64,000 nt of DNA, from NCBI GenBank assembly GCA_965230065.1, contig OZ245942.1, positions 5,332,001-5,396,000 of the forward strand, given 5' to 3'. Origin of the DNA: G965230065 sp965230065. GTDB lineage: Bacteria > Bacteroidota > Bacteroidia > Cytophagales > Cyclobacteriaceae. Below are positions 1 to 8,917 of the stretch, piece by piece. The notes beneath the pieces were generated by a model that was not told the DNA's origin, did no database searches, and worked only from the letters and a program-made list of their open reading frames with translations. Numbering within the stretch: position 1 is the stretch's first letter; every line of letters begins with the position of its first letter. The position numbers were made by a program, and so were the translations under genes.

Positions 1-1203
1 AGTTTGTGCAGATAATTTCTTAGGATCAACATCTTTATTAATCTTGATGGGTTTCAGGTGCACTTTAAAAATAGCTTCCCGTCCTACAATGTCGGGTTTG
101 TCAATAGCAATTTGTCTGTCAAAACGTCCTGGTCGTAAGAGAGCAGAATCCAGCACATCAGGACGGTTGGTTGCCGCTAAAATGATTACTCCGGAATCTG
201 TGCCAAACCCATCCATTTCGGCCAGCAATGAGTTGAGGGTATTTTCCCGCTCATCATTATTTCCGGGCAATTGGCCACGTCCACGGGAGCGGCCTACGGC
301 ATCAATTTCGTCAATGAAAATGATACAGGGGGCTTTTTCTTTAGCCTGTTTGAACAAATCGCGCACACGGGCAGCACCCACTCCCACAAACATTTCCACA
401 AAATCAGACCCTGAAAGTGTGAAGAAAGGCACCCCGGCTTCTCCTGCCACTGCTTTGGCAAGCAGGGTTTTACCTGTTCCAGGCGTTCCTACGAGCAATG
501 CACCTTTGGGAATTTTTCCACCCAAATTGGTGTATTTTGAGGGGTTTTTGAGGAAATCCACAATTTCAGCTACTTCTTCCTTGGCTTCGTCCAGTCCGGC
601 CACATCAGCAAAAGTTACCTTTACTTTATTTTCTGCATCAAAAAGTGCAGCCCTTGACTTACCGATATTAAAGATTTGACCTCCTGGCCCACCACCACCA
701 GCCATGCGGCGCATGAGAAACCAAAAACCAAAAAGCAAAAGAAACAAAAAGCCCCAGTTGATAATCACACTGGAGAAATCCTGTCTTTCTTCGGTCTTAT
801 AGCCTATTTGTTCTTCATCAGCCAGCTGAGCTTCAAGTTCCTTATAATTTTCGTTAAAAACTTCAACGGAAGGCACTTTCAATTTGAAGTGGGGGCCACC
901 CTGGGAAAGTGAAAAAGGATTCTCACTTTCAACCATACTCTTGTATTTGGGGTCTTGCAAGGCTGACTGCTTTAAAGTAACTTCAACGAAATTCTGGTTA
1001 GAAACCAGCACGATTTCTTTCACCGCTCCGTCCAGCATCATCCGCTCGAATTGTTTGTCAGAGATGATTACCGTTGAAGATCCTCTTTGGAAGTAAAATA
1101 TCCCTAATACAACAGCCAGCAATAGAAATATTGTTAACCACTGATAATTAGGCTTTGGGTTTTTTTTGTTGGGGAGTAACTGCTTATTTTTATTATCTGC
1201 CAT
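1..1203 (-). CDS. ftsH: ATP-dependent zinc metalloprotease FtsH (N-terminal part)
   Basis: Membrane-anchored AAA+ protease that degrades membrane and regulatory proteins. It starts at ATG 1203 and runs off the left edge after 401 codons. Visible in order: an N-terminal membrane segment (WLTIFLLLAVVLGIFYF), a periplasmic FtsH extracellular domain, a second membrane segment (about residues 128-146), a Gly-rich linker, then the AAA module with Walker A GTPGTGKT, pore motif FVGVG, Walker B IIFIDEIDAVG and the arginine-finger stretch RPGRFDRQI. The HEXXH zinc protease domain lies beyond the window. It lies just downstream of rsfS on the same strand, a common Bacteroidota order. Confidence 0.97.
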   Translation of the reverse strand, partial: MADNKNKQLLPNKKNPKPNYQWLTIFLLLAVVLGIFYFQRGSSTVIISDKQFERMMLDGAVKEIVLVSNQNFVEVTLKQSALQDPKYKSMVESENPFSLSQGGPHFKLKVPSVEVFNENYKELEAQLADEEQIGYKTEERQDFSSVIINWGFLFLLLFGFWFLMRRMAGGGGPGGQIFNIGKSRAALFDAENKVKVTFADVAGLDEAKEEVAEIVDFLKNPSKYTNLGGKIPKGALLVGTPGTGKTLLAKAVAGEAGVPFFTLSGSDFVEMFVGVGAARVRDLFKQAKEKAPCIIFIDEIDAVGRSRGRGQLPGNNDERENTLNSLLAEMDGFGTDSGVIILAATNRPDVLDSALLRPGRFDRQIAIDKPDIVGREAIFKVHLKPIKINKDVDPKKLSAQT

Positions 1204-1288
1204 TACCTTTTTCTCCTATGCAATTAGTTATGAATATATATAGTTAGTTAAACAACGAGATAAACTCGACAAAGTTATTTGGACATAT

Positions 1289-1642
1289 TTATGCTTCAGA
1301 AATAGGGGTAGTGATCGCATCGCCCCATAAATCTTCAAGCCCGTAAAATGCTCTTTTCTCTCTTTTAAAAACATGGGCCACTACGTCCACGTAATCTATC
1401 AAAATCCACTCTTTGTTTTCTTTTCCTTCAGCATGCCAGGGAGATTCTCCGGTATGTTGGTATACCTCTTTCTCTACTGATTCGGAGATAGCATCTAATT
1501 GGGTATCAGAAGTGCCTGTACATATTACAAAATAATCAGAAATGGCATGCTGTACCCCTCTCAAGTCCATCACTACAATATCCTTTGCTTTTTTCTCCTG
1601 CATGCCCTGCACTACAATTTCACTAAGTTCTTTTGATTTCAT
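1289..1642 (-). CDS. rsfS: Ribosome silencing factor RsfS
   Basis: Small protein (117 aa) of the RsfS/Iojap family, which binds ribosomal protein uL14 and blocks joining of the subunits during starvation. Family features are visible: the KAKDIVVMDLRG strand, SDYFVICTGTSD, the HxEG-like segment PWHAEGKENKEWILIDY and VVAHVFKREKRAFYGLEDLWGD with the conserved YxLExLW end. Length is normal. It is 85 bases upstream of ftsH on the same strand, probably co-transcribed, and divergent from birA. Confidence 0.96.
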   Translation of the reverse strand: MKSKELSEIVVQGMQEKKAKDIVVMDLRGVQHAISDYFVICTGTSDTQLDAISESVEKEVYQHTGESPWHAEGKENKEWILIDYVDVVAHVFKREKRAFYGLEDLWGDAITTPISEA

Positions 1643-1727
1643 TAATTGATAACTACCTGTTTTTTGTTAATCTTGCTAAAAAAGTATATTCTTTTCATCG
1701 AACAGAATTCAAAAATACAAAAAATAC

Positions 1728-2486
1728 TTGCGCTCTACCTTTTCTCATACAGTTTTTGTAGGTAAAAATGTGTATTACCTGCCCAAATGCACCTCTACTA
1801 ACCAGGTGGCTCAGGAAATGTATATACAAAACCGCCTTTCAGAAGGGAGTATTGTGATGAGCGATTACCAAACTGCCGGGCGCGGACAACGCAATAATGC
1901 TTGGGAGTCTGCTCCGGGAAAAAATATAACATGTTCTTTACTACTCGAACCTGTTTTCTTGTACGCTTCCGGGCAATTTTTGTTAAACATCTTCATCTCA
2001 TTGGCAATCAGGGACTTCTTGTCAGAATATATGCCTGATAACCTCTACATTAAATGGCCCAACGATATTTATGCCTATTCGAAAAAAATCTGCGGCATAT
2101 TAATAGAAAGTAACCTAAAAAACAATGTAATACAATCTTCAGTTATAGGTATAGGAATTAATGTTAACCAGACTGAATTTGAAAACAAAAATGCTGTTTC
2201 AATGTCGCAAATTTTTAGTCAGAATTTTGACAGGAATGAGTTATTGAAAATTTTAGCAGAAAAAATTGAAAGCTGGTATTTCCAGATGGAAAAAGGAAAC
2301 CATGAAAAGCTGGAAAAAGAATACCTGCATCATTTATATTGGATGGGAGAAACCCATACTTTTTTGGCTGATAAGTATTTTAAAGGTACAATCACCGGGA
2401 TCAATGAATGGGGGCAACTTGCCGTGCAGATGCCCAACGGGGAAGTCCGGCATTTTGGGTTTAAGGAAATCACATTCGTTGAATAG
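1728..2486 (+). CDS. birA: Biotin--[acetyl-CoA-carboxylase] ligase
   Basis: Attaches biotin to the carrier domain of acetyl-CoA carboxylase. The protein (252 aa) has the catalytic domain only, without the N-terminal DNA-binding domain of E. coli BirA, so it should not act as a repressor. Motifs: CTSTN near residue 22, the biotin/AMP loop GRGQRNNAW, the strand KWPNDIY and KICGILIES, followed by GIGINVNQ. No ATG exists near the N-terminus. The TTG at 1728 gives the usual start for the family (FSHTVFVGKNVYYL). Divergent from rsfS across 85 bases. Confidence 0.93.
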   Translation: MRSTFSHTVFVGKNVYYLPKCTSTNQVAQEMYIQNRLSEGSIVMSDYQTAGRGQRNNAWESAPGKNITCSLLLEPVFLYASGQFLLNIFISLAIRDFLSEYMPDNLYIKWPNDIYAYSKKICGILIESNLKNNVIQSSVIGIGINVNQTEFENKNAVSMSQIFSQNFDRNELLKILAEKIESWYFQMEKGNHEKLEKEYLHHLYWMGETHTFLADKYFKGTITGINEWGQLAVQMPNGEVRHFGFKEITFVE

Positions 2487-2609
2487 TATATGGCCAAAAA
2501 TGGACAACCATCACTTCAATGAGCGTTTTCCATTTGTGGTTAATGGGTACTTATCGTACCTTCGCAGAAGTCCATTTTTAAAATTTAAATTAAAAACAAA
2601 ACATTCAAA

Positions 2610-3917
2610 ATGGTAGAAGCACAAGCTAATTACAAAGTAAAAGACATTGCACTTGCCGATTGGGGAAGAAACGAAATCAAACTGGCCGAGGCGGAAATGC
2701 CCGGGCTGATGTCGTTGCGGGAAGAATACGGTGCCTCCAAGCCTTTGGCCGGGGCAAGAATTGCGGGCTGTTTGCACATGACCATACAAACAGCTGTGCT
2801 GATTGAGACATTGATTGAACTGGGTGCTGAAGTTACCTGGTCTTCCTGTAATATTTTTTCAACGCAGGACCATGCCGCCGCCGCCATTGCCGCCTCCGGA
2901 ATTTCGGTTTATGCCTGGAAAGGAATGACCGAGGAAGAATTCAACTGGTGTATTGAACAAACCTTGTTTTTTGGTGAAGAGAAAAAGCCCCTGAACATGA
3001 TCCTTGATGACGGGGGAGACCTTACCAACATGGTATTGGATGAGTATCCTGAATTGGTACAAGGCATCAATGGCCTTTCTGAAGAAACTACTACGGGAGT
3101 ACACCGCCTGTACGAACGTATGAGAAAAGGCACCCTGCCTTTGCCTGCAATTAATGTAAACGACTCGGTTACCAAATCTAAGTTTGATAACAAGTACGGA
3201 TGCCGTGAATCATTGGTAGACGCTATCCGCCGGGCAACTGATGTAATGCTGGCCGGGAAAGTAGCCGTAGTGGCCGGTTATGGTGATGTAGGAAAAGGGT
3301 CTGCCCAGTCATTACGCGGGGCCGGAGTACGGGTAATTGTTACTGAAATTGACCCGATTTGCGCGTTGCAGGCAGCTATGGACGGCTTTGAGGTGAAGAA
3401 AATGGAAAATGCTGTTCCTGAAGCTGACATTATCGTTACGGCTACTGGTAACAAAGACATCGTCGTTGGCAGTCATTTTAAAGCCATGAAAGACAAGGCG
3501 ATCGTTTGTAACATTGGTCACTTTGACAATGAAATTGACGTAGCCTGGCTGAAATCAAACGCTAAAAACCATATAGAAATCAAGCCTCAGGTTGACTTGT
3601 TTACAATGGAAAGCGGCCATGAGATTATCTTACTGGCCGAAGGCAGGTTGGTAAACCTGGGATGTGCTACCGGGCACCCTTCTTTTGTGATGTCAAACTC
3701 ATTTACGAACCAGGTGTTGGCACAAATTGAGTTGTGGAAATACAGCGATAAGTATGAAAATGAAGTGTATACACTGCCCAAGCATTTGGATGAGAAAGTA
3801 GCAGCTTTCCACCTTGCTAAAATTGGCGTGGAACTGGAAACACTTTCGCAAGAACAGGCCGAATACATTGGCGTAGAGGTGAAAGGCCCGTTCAAGCCAG
3901 ATTATTATCGGTACTAG
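2610..3917 (+). CDS. ahcY: Adenosylhomocysteinase
   Basis: Hydrolyses S-adenosylhomocysteine to adenosine and homocysteine, keeping methylation reactions free of product inhibition. 435 aa, a normal bacterial length. The substrate region NVNDSVTKSKFDNKYGCRES and the NAD-binding loop GYGDVGKGSAQSLRG are both intact, and the C-terminus ends in KPDYYRY as in the family. ATG 2610 follows a 120-base spacer after birA in which I see no other gene. A strong hairpin terminator follows at 3993-4026. Confidence 0.98.
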   Translation: MVEAQANYKVKDIALADWGRNEIKLAEAEMPGLMSLREEYGASKPLAGARIAGCLHMTIQTAVLIETLIELGAEVTWSSCNIFSTQDHAAAAIAASGISVYAWKGMTEEEFNWCIEQTLFFGEEKKPLNMILDDGGDLTNMVLDEYPELVQGINGLSEETTTGVHRLYERMRKGTLPLPAINVNDSVTKSKFDNKYGCRESLVDAIRRATDVMLAGKVAVVAGYGDVGKGSAQSLRGAGVRVIVTEIDPICALQAAMDGFEVKKMENAVPEADIIVTATGNKDIVVGSHFKAMKDKAIVCNIGHFDNEIDVAWLKSNAKNHIEIKPQVDLFTMESGHEIILLAEGRLVNLGCATGHPSFVMSNSFTNQVLAQIELWKYSDKYENEVYTLPKHLDEKVAAFHLAKIGVELETLSQEQAEYIGVEVKGPFKPDYYRY

Positions 3918-3992
3918 TTTTTTGTTTATAGTATAATGTTAACTCCAAACTATTAACTATAAACACCAAACTCTAAGCAATATATCAATTTT

Positions 3993-4026
3993 AAACCGCA
4001 GGGATTTACTCGCTGCGGTTTTTTTT
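3993..4026 (+). terminator. Intrinsic terminator after ahcY
   Basis: Stem AAACCGCAG (3993-4001) pairs with CTGCGGTTT (4013-4021), followed by a run of T to 4026. It lies between the convergent genes ahcY and the ABC permease and overlaps the stop region of the latter. A weaker inverted repeat, GTTTATAGT with ACTATAAAC, precedes it around 3924-3964. Confidence 0.85.
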
Positions 4027-5257
4027 ATGCTTCGGCCAGGGTTTTTGAAATATTGATAGAAAATGCGCGTATAGCCGGGATTAAAGAAGACACTAAGCCA
4101 ATGCCCAGGGAAATTGCCAAAAGCCACCATTCATTTGTTGTGAAAAATAACCCTGCAAAATCGTAATGGTAACTTTCCTGCATTAACCTTCCAATGACAA
4201 ACATGCCCAGGCGGCTGAATAACATGCCCAGTACAAAACCTAAAATTGACAATAACATGCCTTCTTGCAATACCATAACAGCCAGTTGCCAGCGAGAGGC
4301 CCCATAAGTACGCATCAGTGCCATTTCATACTGCCTGTCTTTCAGGGCATTGTACAGGCTGATAAATACACTAAGGCCTGAAACAATGATAATGACCAGT
4401 GCAATGATATTGAGTGTGTCTATACCCATGCCCATCAAACTGAACAAACGGGTAATTTCAAATACCGGGAGTGCGGCTTGCATATTGGTAGTTTCATTCA
4501 CAAGGCGGGGCATTTGTACCAATCCCATGGGGTTTCGGAATTTGATAAGCATCGCCGTAATCTCCTGATCCTCTACTTTTGTTGGAGTTTTATCGCTTGC
4601 TTCCTCTGCATTTGCATGCTCTTCATTTTGGCTTTCTTCTTCATGGTGATGTACTTCCCAAATGCTTTCAGTGGCAGTGAGTATGAGTTGGTCAAGCACC
4701 GAATTGGAATATTCAAAAATGCCTGCTACCTGATAGTCGTTTTGCTCATGCTCATACCCACCTTCGGTAAGCCCATGCGCACTGGTGAAGGTATCACCAA
4801 TTTGTAAACCCAATTGACGGGCAGCCGCAGCACCCACGGTTACTTCCATAGGTTTTTTCCATAATTTACCAGATTGTAATTCTCCTCCATATAAAGCCGG
4901 ATAGTTGTGGTCAGTACCCACAATCCGGTATCCGGCATACGTATCTCCATAAGAAAGAGGAATTCCTGAGGCCACCAGGCGGTGCCGCTTGAGCTTTTGG
5001 GCTTCATTCCATGAAATATTTCCTGTAGGCACATCAATATGAAAAACAGAGGAGAGGATCAGTTGTAATGGGCTTCCTTTTGCGCCTACAACCATATCAA
5101 TACCCTGGACATTTTTTTCCAGTTGGGTTTGTATTTGCTGGTTGATTTGCATGAGCAAAGAAATCATTCCCACACCCAGGGTAAGTAATATTAAGCTCAA
5201 AGCGGTACTCCATGGACGTGAAATCGTGTTTTTCCAACTTAATTTGAGTATGTTCAT
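4025..5257 (-). CDS. ABC transporter permease, FtsX/MacB type, with His-rich loop
   Basis: Inner-membrane subunit of an ABC transporter of the MacB/LolE type (410 aa). One N-terminal membrane helix (LSLILLTLGVGMISLLM), a large extracytoplasmic core (about residues 45-270), then three C-terminal helices typical of FtsX domains. The core has an acidic His-rich insertion at about residues 198-222 (HHHEEESQNEEHANAEEASD), which suggests metal binding. Comparable His-rich FtsX permeases occur in zinc-linked clusters of proteobacteria. That parallel is an inference, not proof of zinc transport. The start overlaps the ATPase gene by 4 bases, so the two are translationally coupled. Confidence 0.9.
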   Translation of the reverse strand: MNILKLSWKNTISRPWSTALSLILLTLGVGMISLLMQINQQIQTQLEKNVQGIDMVVGAKGSPLQLILSSVFHIDVPTGNISWNEAQKLKRHRLVASGIPLSYGDTYAGYRIVGTDHNYPALYGGELQSGKLWKKPMEVTVGAAAARQLGLQIGDTFTSAHGLTEGGYEHEQNDYQVAGIFEYSNSVLDQLILTATESIWEVHHHEEESQNEEHANAEEASDKTPTKVEDQEITAMLIKFRNPMGLVQMPRLVNETTNMQAALPVFEITRLFSLMGMGIDTLNIIALVIIIVSGLSVFISLYNALKDRQYEMALMRTYGASRWQLAVMVLQEGMLLSILGFVLGMLFSRLGMFVIGRLMQESYHYDFAGLFFTTNEWWLLAISLGIGLVSSLIPAIRAFSINISKTLAEA

Positions 5258-5880
5258 AATGTAATGGTATTTTGAAAAACAGATTTTAACCGATGGTCAT
5301 GCGTAATGATAATAAGGTGCGCCTGGGTAGCCTGGGCTTGTTCTTTGAGTAATTCAGCAACTTTATGACAGTTTTGGTCATCCAGGCTTGAAGTGGGTTC
5401 GTCTGCCAAAATGAGTTTGGGTTGGTTCAAAATAGCCATGGCAATGGCAGCCCTTTGCTGTTCGCCCTGGCTGAGGCGGTTAGGGTTTTGATTCATTTTG
5501 TGGCCAATACCAAGGCTGGTGAGTACTTCTTTCACAACTTTTTTGCTTTGTTTTATACCAGCCAGGTACTGAATGAGCAGCATATTTTCCAACAAGTTGA
5601 GCGAACGCACAAAATGAGGTTTTTGAAATACTATTCCGATATGCTTTCCCCGAAAACGGTCCATTTGGTGGGAAGATAGCTGGCAAATGTTGGTGCCTTC
5701 AATTTCAACTTTCCCGGTATCAGCACGGAGTAGTCCGGCCATCAGGTGAAGCAGGGTCGTTTTTCCAATACCTGAAGCCCCTAATATGAGGAGATGTTCA
5801 GGGTGCTGAATCGTAATATCAGGGAAATTGAATTGTGTGTGGGTGTTATAAGCAAACTGTAAGGACTGCACATGCAACAT
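5254..5880 (-). CDS. ABC transporter ATP-binding protein
   Basis: ATPase partner of the downstream permease (208 aa). Walker A GASGIGKTT (about residue 34), Q-loop VFQKPHFV, signature LSQGEQQR, Walker B LILADEPTSSLD and switch histidine ITHDH are all present. It resembles the LolD/MacB-ATPase group, which drives conformational work across the envelope and not classic solute uptake. Genes overlap by 4 bases (ATGA type). The substrate cannot be read from the sequence. Confidence 0.95.
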   Translation of the reverse strand: MLHVQSLQFAYNTHTQFNFPDITIQHPEHLLILGASGIGKTTLLHLMAGLLRADTGKVEIEGTNICQLSSHQMDRFRGKHIGIVFQKPHFVRSLNLLENMLLIQYLAGIKQSKKVVKEVLTSLGIGHKMNQNPNRLSQGEQQRAAIAMAILNQPKLILADEPTSSLDDQNCHKVAELLKEQAQATQAHLIIITHDHRLKSVFQNTITL

Positions 5881-6001
5881 ATCTCATGGTTTTGGGCCAA
5901 ATGTAAAGTGGAAGAAATATAATTACAATGAGGTAGTAATAAGTATTTTATAATTATGAAAAGAGATTTTCCGATATTTGTCCAGGAAATTTAATGTGAT
6001 T

Positions 6002-6559
6002 ATGCAAACAATCAAACAGTGGGTGCTGGAAGCAGCCAAGATCAATGAAGAAGTGCAAAATACTTTTGGTACATTAAATGCTGCCCAGCTAAACTGGAAG
6101 CCATCATCTGAAAAATGGAGCGTTGGGCAATGTCTTGATCATTTGGTGGTAACAAATGCTACCTATTTTCCAGCTATTCAAAGTATTATTAATCAAACGA
6201 AGGAGACAACTTTTTGGGAGAAAATTCCCTGTTTGCCTGGTTTTTTTGGCAAGGCCCTGTTGAAATCATTTCAGCCAGGTGCACAAAACAAGTTGCGCTC
6301 ACCCAAAACATTTCGTCCTGCCCAAAGCAATATCCCTGCTGATATTGTAGCACGTTTTGACGATCAGCAACAGCAACTGATTCACATGATTCAGCAAACA
6401 GAACATATAGATCATCAGAAGGTTATTATTACTTCCCCGGCTTCCCGTTTTGTTACGTACAGTATGGAAGATGCTATCAATATCATCCTGGTGCATGAGC
6501 GCAGGCATTTTTTGCAGGCACAGAAGGTGATGGAACACACACAATTTCCATCACCGTGA
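6002..6559 (+). CDS. DinB family protein
   Basis: Four-helix-bundle protein of the DinB/YfiT metal-dependent hydrolase-like family (185 aa), a group including bacillithiol and other thiol transferases. The pattern is typical: LNWKPSSEKWSVGQCLDHLVV carries the first metal-type histidine, and VHERRHFLQAQKV supplies the C-terminal HxxxH-like pair. The reading frame is open from TTG 5978, but I prefer ATG 6002, since it gives the usual N-terminus. GTG 5996 is also possible. Substrate unknown. Confidence 0.82.
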   Translation: MQTIKQWVLEAAKINEEVQNTFGTLNAAQLNWKPSSEKWSVGQCLDHLVVTNATYFPAIQSIINQTKETTFWEKIPCLPGFFGKALLKSFQPGAQNKLRSPKTFRPAQSNIPADIVARFDDQQQQLIHMIQQTEHIDHQKVIITSPASRFVTYSMEDAINIILVHERRHFLQAQKVMEHTQFPSP

Positions 6560-6570
6560 AAGCAATGATG

Positions 6571-6756
6571 TTATTTGAATTTCAAAATCAGGTAAAGTAC
6601 CAGGTAAATCAGCACTGGAGAACCAAAACCCACGAAGGTAGCGATGAGAAAAAGCACACGGATGACAGTAGCATTGAAATTAAAGTATTCGGCCAGGCCA
6701 CCGCACACCCCTGTAAAGATTTTATCTGTTTGGGATAATGTGAGCGTTTTATTCAT
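6571..6756 (-). CDS. PspC domain protein
   Basis: Short inner-membrane protein (61 aa) consisting of a single PspC domain: KIFTGVCGGLAEYFN, then one hydrophobic segment (IRVLFLIATFVGFGSPVLIY) and a short basic tail. PspC proteins take part in membrane stress signalling in E. coli, while stand-alone copies in Bacteroidota have no assigned role. ATG 6756 fits the domain start. The frame is open further upstream but that part is not PspC-like. Convergent with the DinB gene, 11 bases apart. Confidence 0.88.
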   Translation of the reverse strand: MNKTLTLSQTDKIFTGVCGGLAEYFNFNATVIRVLFLIATFVGFGSPVLIYLVLYLILKFK

Positions 6757-6800
6757 AAATAATGTGGTTTCTGATGTTTCTTCATGATAATAATTCAGCA

Positions 6801-6848
6801 GCAGTAAGCAGCGGCAGCTGGTAGGACTGCTTACTGCCACTGCCAACT
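6801..6848. repeat. GGCAG/CTGCC-rich inverted repeat, copy 1
   Basis: GCAGTAAGCAG (6801-6811) pairs perfectly with CTGCTTACTGC (6827-6837), and CACTGCCAACTGCTAC follows. The arms are built from near-repeats of GGCAGT/ACTGCC. Related copies are at 17489-17551 and 52752-52814. It lies just beyond the fcl stop codon, so it could also act in termination. Confidence 0.7.
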
Positions 6849-6853
6849 GCTAC

Positions 6854-7786
6854 TTATACGACAACTTCTTTCTGAAATAATTCATAAACCCGCGTAATAC
6901 CTTCGCGCAAACCAATTTGGTGTTTCCAGCCCAGATTATGCAGTTTACTTACATCCATGAGCTTGCGGGGTGTTCCATCAGGCTTAGACCTGTCAAAAGT
7001 CAGCTCCCCTTCAAAACCTACGATATCTTTGATGATCAGGGCCAGCTCTTTGATACTGATGTCTTCACCCGTTCCTACGTTGATGAGGTCGGGTTCGTTG
7101 TAATGAAACATCAGGAAAAAGCAGGCTTCTGCCAGGTCATCCACATGCAAAAATTCACGCATAGGGGTACCAGAGCCCCAAATTACAACTTCTTTGCTGT
7201 TATTGACTTTGGCCTCATGAAACTTACGGATGAGGGCGGGTAGCACATGTGAGTTTTGCAGGTCATAATTGTCGTTAGGGCCATACAAATTGGTAGGCAT
7301 GAGCGAAATAAAATTATCTCCGTATTGCGAACGGTACGCATCACACAATTTAATACCCGCAATTTTGGCAATGGCATAAGGTTCATTGGTAGGCTCCAGC
7401 AGTCCGGTGAGTAAATACTCCTCTTTCAGCGGTTGCGGGGCCATCTTCGGATAAATGCAAGATGAGCCCAAAAACTGAAGCTTTTTTACGCCTACTTCAT
7501 GGCTGTGATGGATTACATTGTTCTGGATCATCAGGTTGTCATACAAAAACTCCCCCCTGTACGTGTTATTGGCTTGAATACCACCAACTTTAGCTGCAGC
7601 TAAAAAGACATAATCCGGGCGTTCTGCCTCAAAAAAAACTTTCACTTGTTGCTGGCTTCTCAGGTCAAGCTCGGCAGAAGTGCGGAATATGATGTTGTGA
7701 AAACCTTCTTTTTCCAGTTTGCGTACAATGGCCGAGCCTACCATGCCCCGGTGCCCGGCCACATATATTTTGTCGTTTTTATTCAT
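6854..7786 (-). CDS. fcl: GDP-L-fucose synthase
   Basis: Epimerase/reductase that turns GDP-4-keto-6-deoxy-D-mannose into GDP-L-fucose with NADPH. Extended short-chain dehydrogenase: Rossmann loop GHRGMVGSAI at the N-terminus, AAAKVGGIQANN, the catalytic serine region LGSSCIYPK and the YAIAKIAG Tyr-x3-Lys pair. ATG 7786 gives 310 aa, the normal size. It overlaps the gmd stop by 8 bases, so it is coupled to gmd, the enzyme of the preceding step. The frame is open upstream to 7846 but that part lies inside gmd. Confidence 0.96.
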   Translation of the reverse strand: MNKNDKIYVAGHRGMVGSAIVRKLEKEGFHNIIFRTSAELDLRSQQQVKVFFEAERPDYVFLAAAKVGGIQANNTYRGEFLYDNLMIQNNVIHHSHEVGVKKLQFLGSSCIYPKMAPQPLKEEYLLTGLLEPTNEPYAIAKIAGIKLCDAYRSQYGDNFISLMPTNLYGPNDNYDLQNSHVLPALIRKFHEAKVNNSKEVVIWGSGTPMREFLHVDDLAEACFFLMFHYNEPDLINVGTGEDISIKELALIIKDIVGFEGELTFDRSKPDGTPRKLMDVSKLHNLGWKHQIGLREGITRVYELFQKEVVV

Positions 7787-8891
7787 GATAATGAAATACC
7801 TGATGTCCTCCGGTGAGTAAATATTTATCTTTTTTGAACAATTCAAGATCGGCGTTTACCATATCTTTTACCAACGCCGGTAAGTCAAATTTTGGTTTCC
7901 AGCCTAGCTTTTTCTGGGCTTTAGTAGGGTCGCCAATCAACAAATCCACTTCTGTGGGGCGGTAATACCTGGGGTCTATCTTTACTACAACATCCCCTTC
8001 TTTCAGTTGGAATTCTTTTTTACTACATTTTTTCACCTTGGCTACTTCATCCACGCCCTCACCTTCAAAATAAAGTTCAATGCCCAATTCCTGAAATGCC
8101 ATTCGCACAAATTCCCGTACAGGCGTGGTAATACCTGTAGCGATTACATAATCTTCCGGTTTTTCCTGTTGTAAAATGAGCCACATGGCCTCTACGTAAT
8201 CCTGGGCATGTCCCCAATCGCGTTGTGCGTCCAGGTTACCTAAATAACATACGTCCTGCAAGCCCATAGCAATTTTACAGGCCGCCCGGGTGATTTTCCG
8301 GGTCACAAAAGTTTCGCCCCGCAGTGGAGATTCGTGGTTGAACAAAATTCCGTTTACGGCAAACATATTGTACGCTTCCCGGTAGTTGACGGTAATCCAG
8401 TATCCATAAAGTTTGGCCACTGCGTACGGAGAGCGGGGATAAAAGGGAGTCTTTTCACTTTGGGGTACTTCCTGTACCAAGCCGTAAAGCTCGGAAGTGG
8501 ATGCCTGGTAAATTTTGGTTTTATCCATCAAACCCAAAATACGAACAGCTTCCAGAATCCGCAGTGTTCCCATGCCATCGGCATTGGCGGTATATTCGGG
8601 TTCATCAAAACTTACCTGCACGTGCGACATGGCCCCCAGGTTGTAAATTTCATCGGGCTGCACTTCCTGCACAATCCGGATGATATTGGTAGAATCAGTG
8701 AGGTCTCCGTAATGCAATTTAAACCGCAGGTTTTTTTCGTGCGGGTCCTGGTAAAGGTGGTCAATACGGTCGGTATTGAATAGGGAAGACCGCCGTTTAA
8801 TGCCGTGGACTTCATACCCTTTTTTTAATAATAACTCGGCCAGGTAGGCGCCGTCTTGTCCGGTAATACCGGTAATTAATGCTTTTTTCAT
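7779..8891 (-). CDS. gmd: GDP-mannose 4,6-dehydratase
   Basis: Dehydrates GDP-D-mannose to GDP-4-keto-6-deoxy-D-mannose, the first committed step to GDP-L-fucose. NADP-binding motif GITGQDGAYLAELLLKKGY, the substrate-recognition stretch IKRRSS, and YPRSPYAVAKLYGYW with the catalytic Tyr-x3-Lys are intact. ATG 8891 gives 370 aa, the usual length (a TTG two codons upstream is less likely). Order manC-gmd-fcl on one strand makes a complete route from mannose-1-phosphate to GDP-fucose for surface glycans. Confidence 0.97.
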   Translation of the reverse strand: MKKALITGITGQDGAYLAELLLKKGYEVHGIKRRSSLFNTDRIDHLYQDPHEKNLRFKLHYGDLTDSTNIIRIVQEVQPDEIYNLGAMSHVQVSFDEPEYTANADGMGTLRILEAVRILGLMDKTKIYQASTSELYGLVQEVPQSEKTPFYPRSPYAVAKLYGYWITVNYREAYNMFAVNGILFNHESPLRGETFVTRKITRAACKIAMGLQDVCYLGNLDAQRDWGHAQDYVEAMWLILQQEKPEDYVIATGITTPVREFVRMAFQELGIELYFEGEGVDEVAKVKKCSKKEFQLKEGDVVVKIDPRYYRPTEVDLLIGDPTKAQKKLGWKPKFDLPALVKDMVNADLELFKKDKYLLTGGHQVFHYHE

Positions 8892-8917
8892 CTTCAAAAA
8901 ATATTAGTCAGGTGCGT

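Noticed and set aside
44..679. 211-codon open frame on the plus strand at the left edge
   Set aside because: It is the antisense shadow of ftsH, whose AAA motifs are all on the minus strand.
2487..2609. Possible leader or SAM/SAH riboswitch before ahcY
   Set aside because: Only 123 bases, with no conserved riboswitch core or strong stem. Looks like plain spacer with birA overlap frames.
8334..8783. 149-codon open frame antisense to gmd, and similar long antisense frames in manC and pfkA
   Set aside because: They mirror well-known enzymes with intact motifs and have no domain features of their own.
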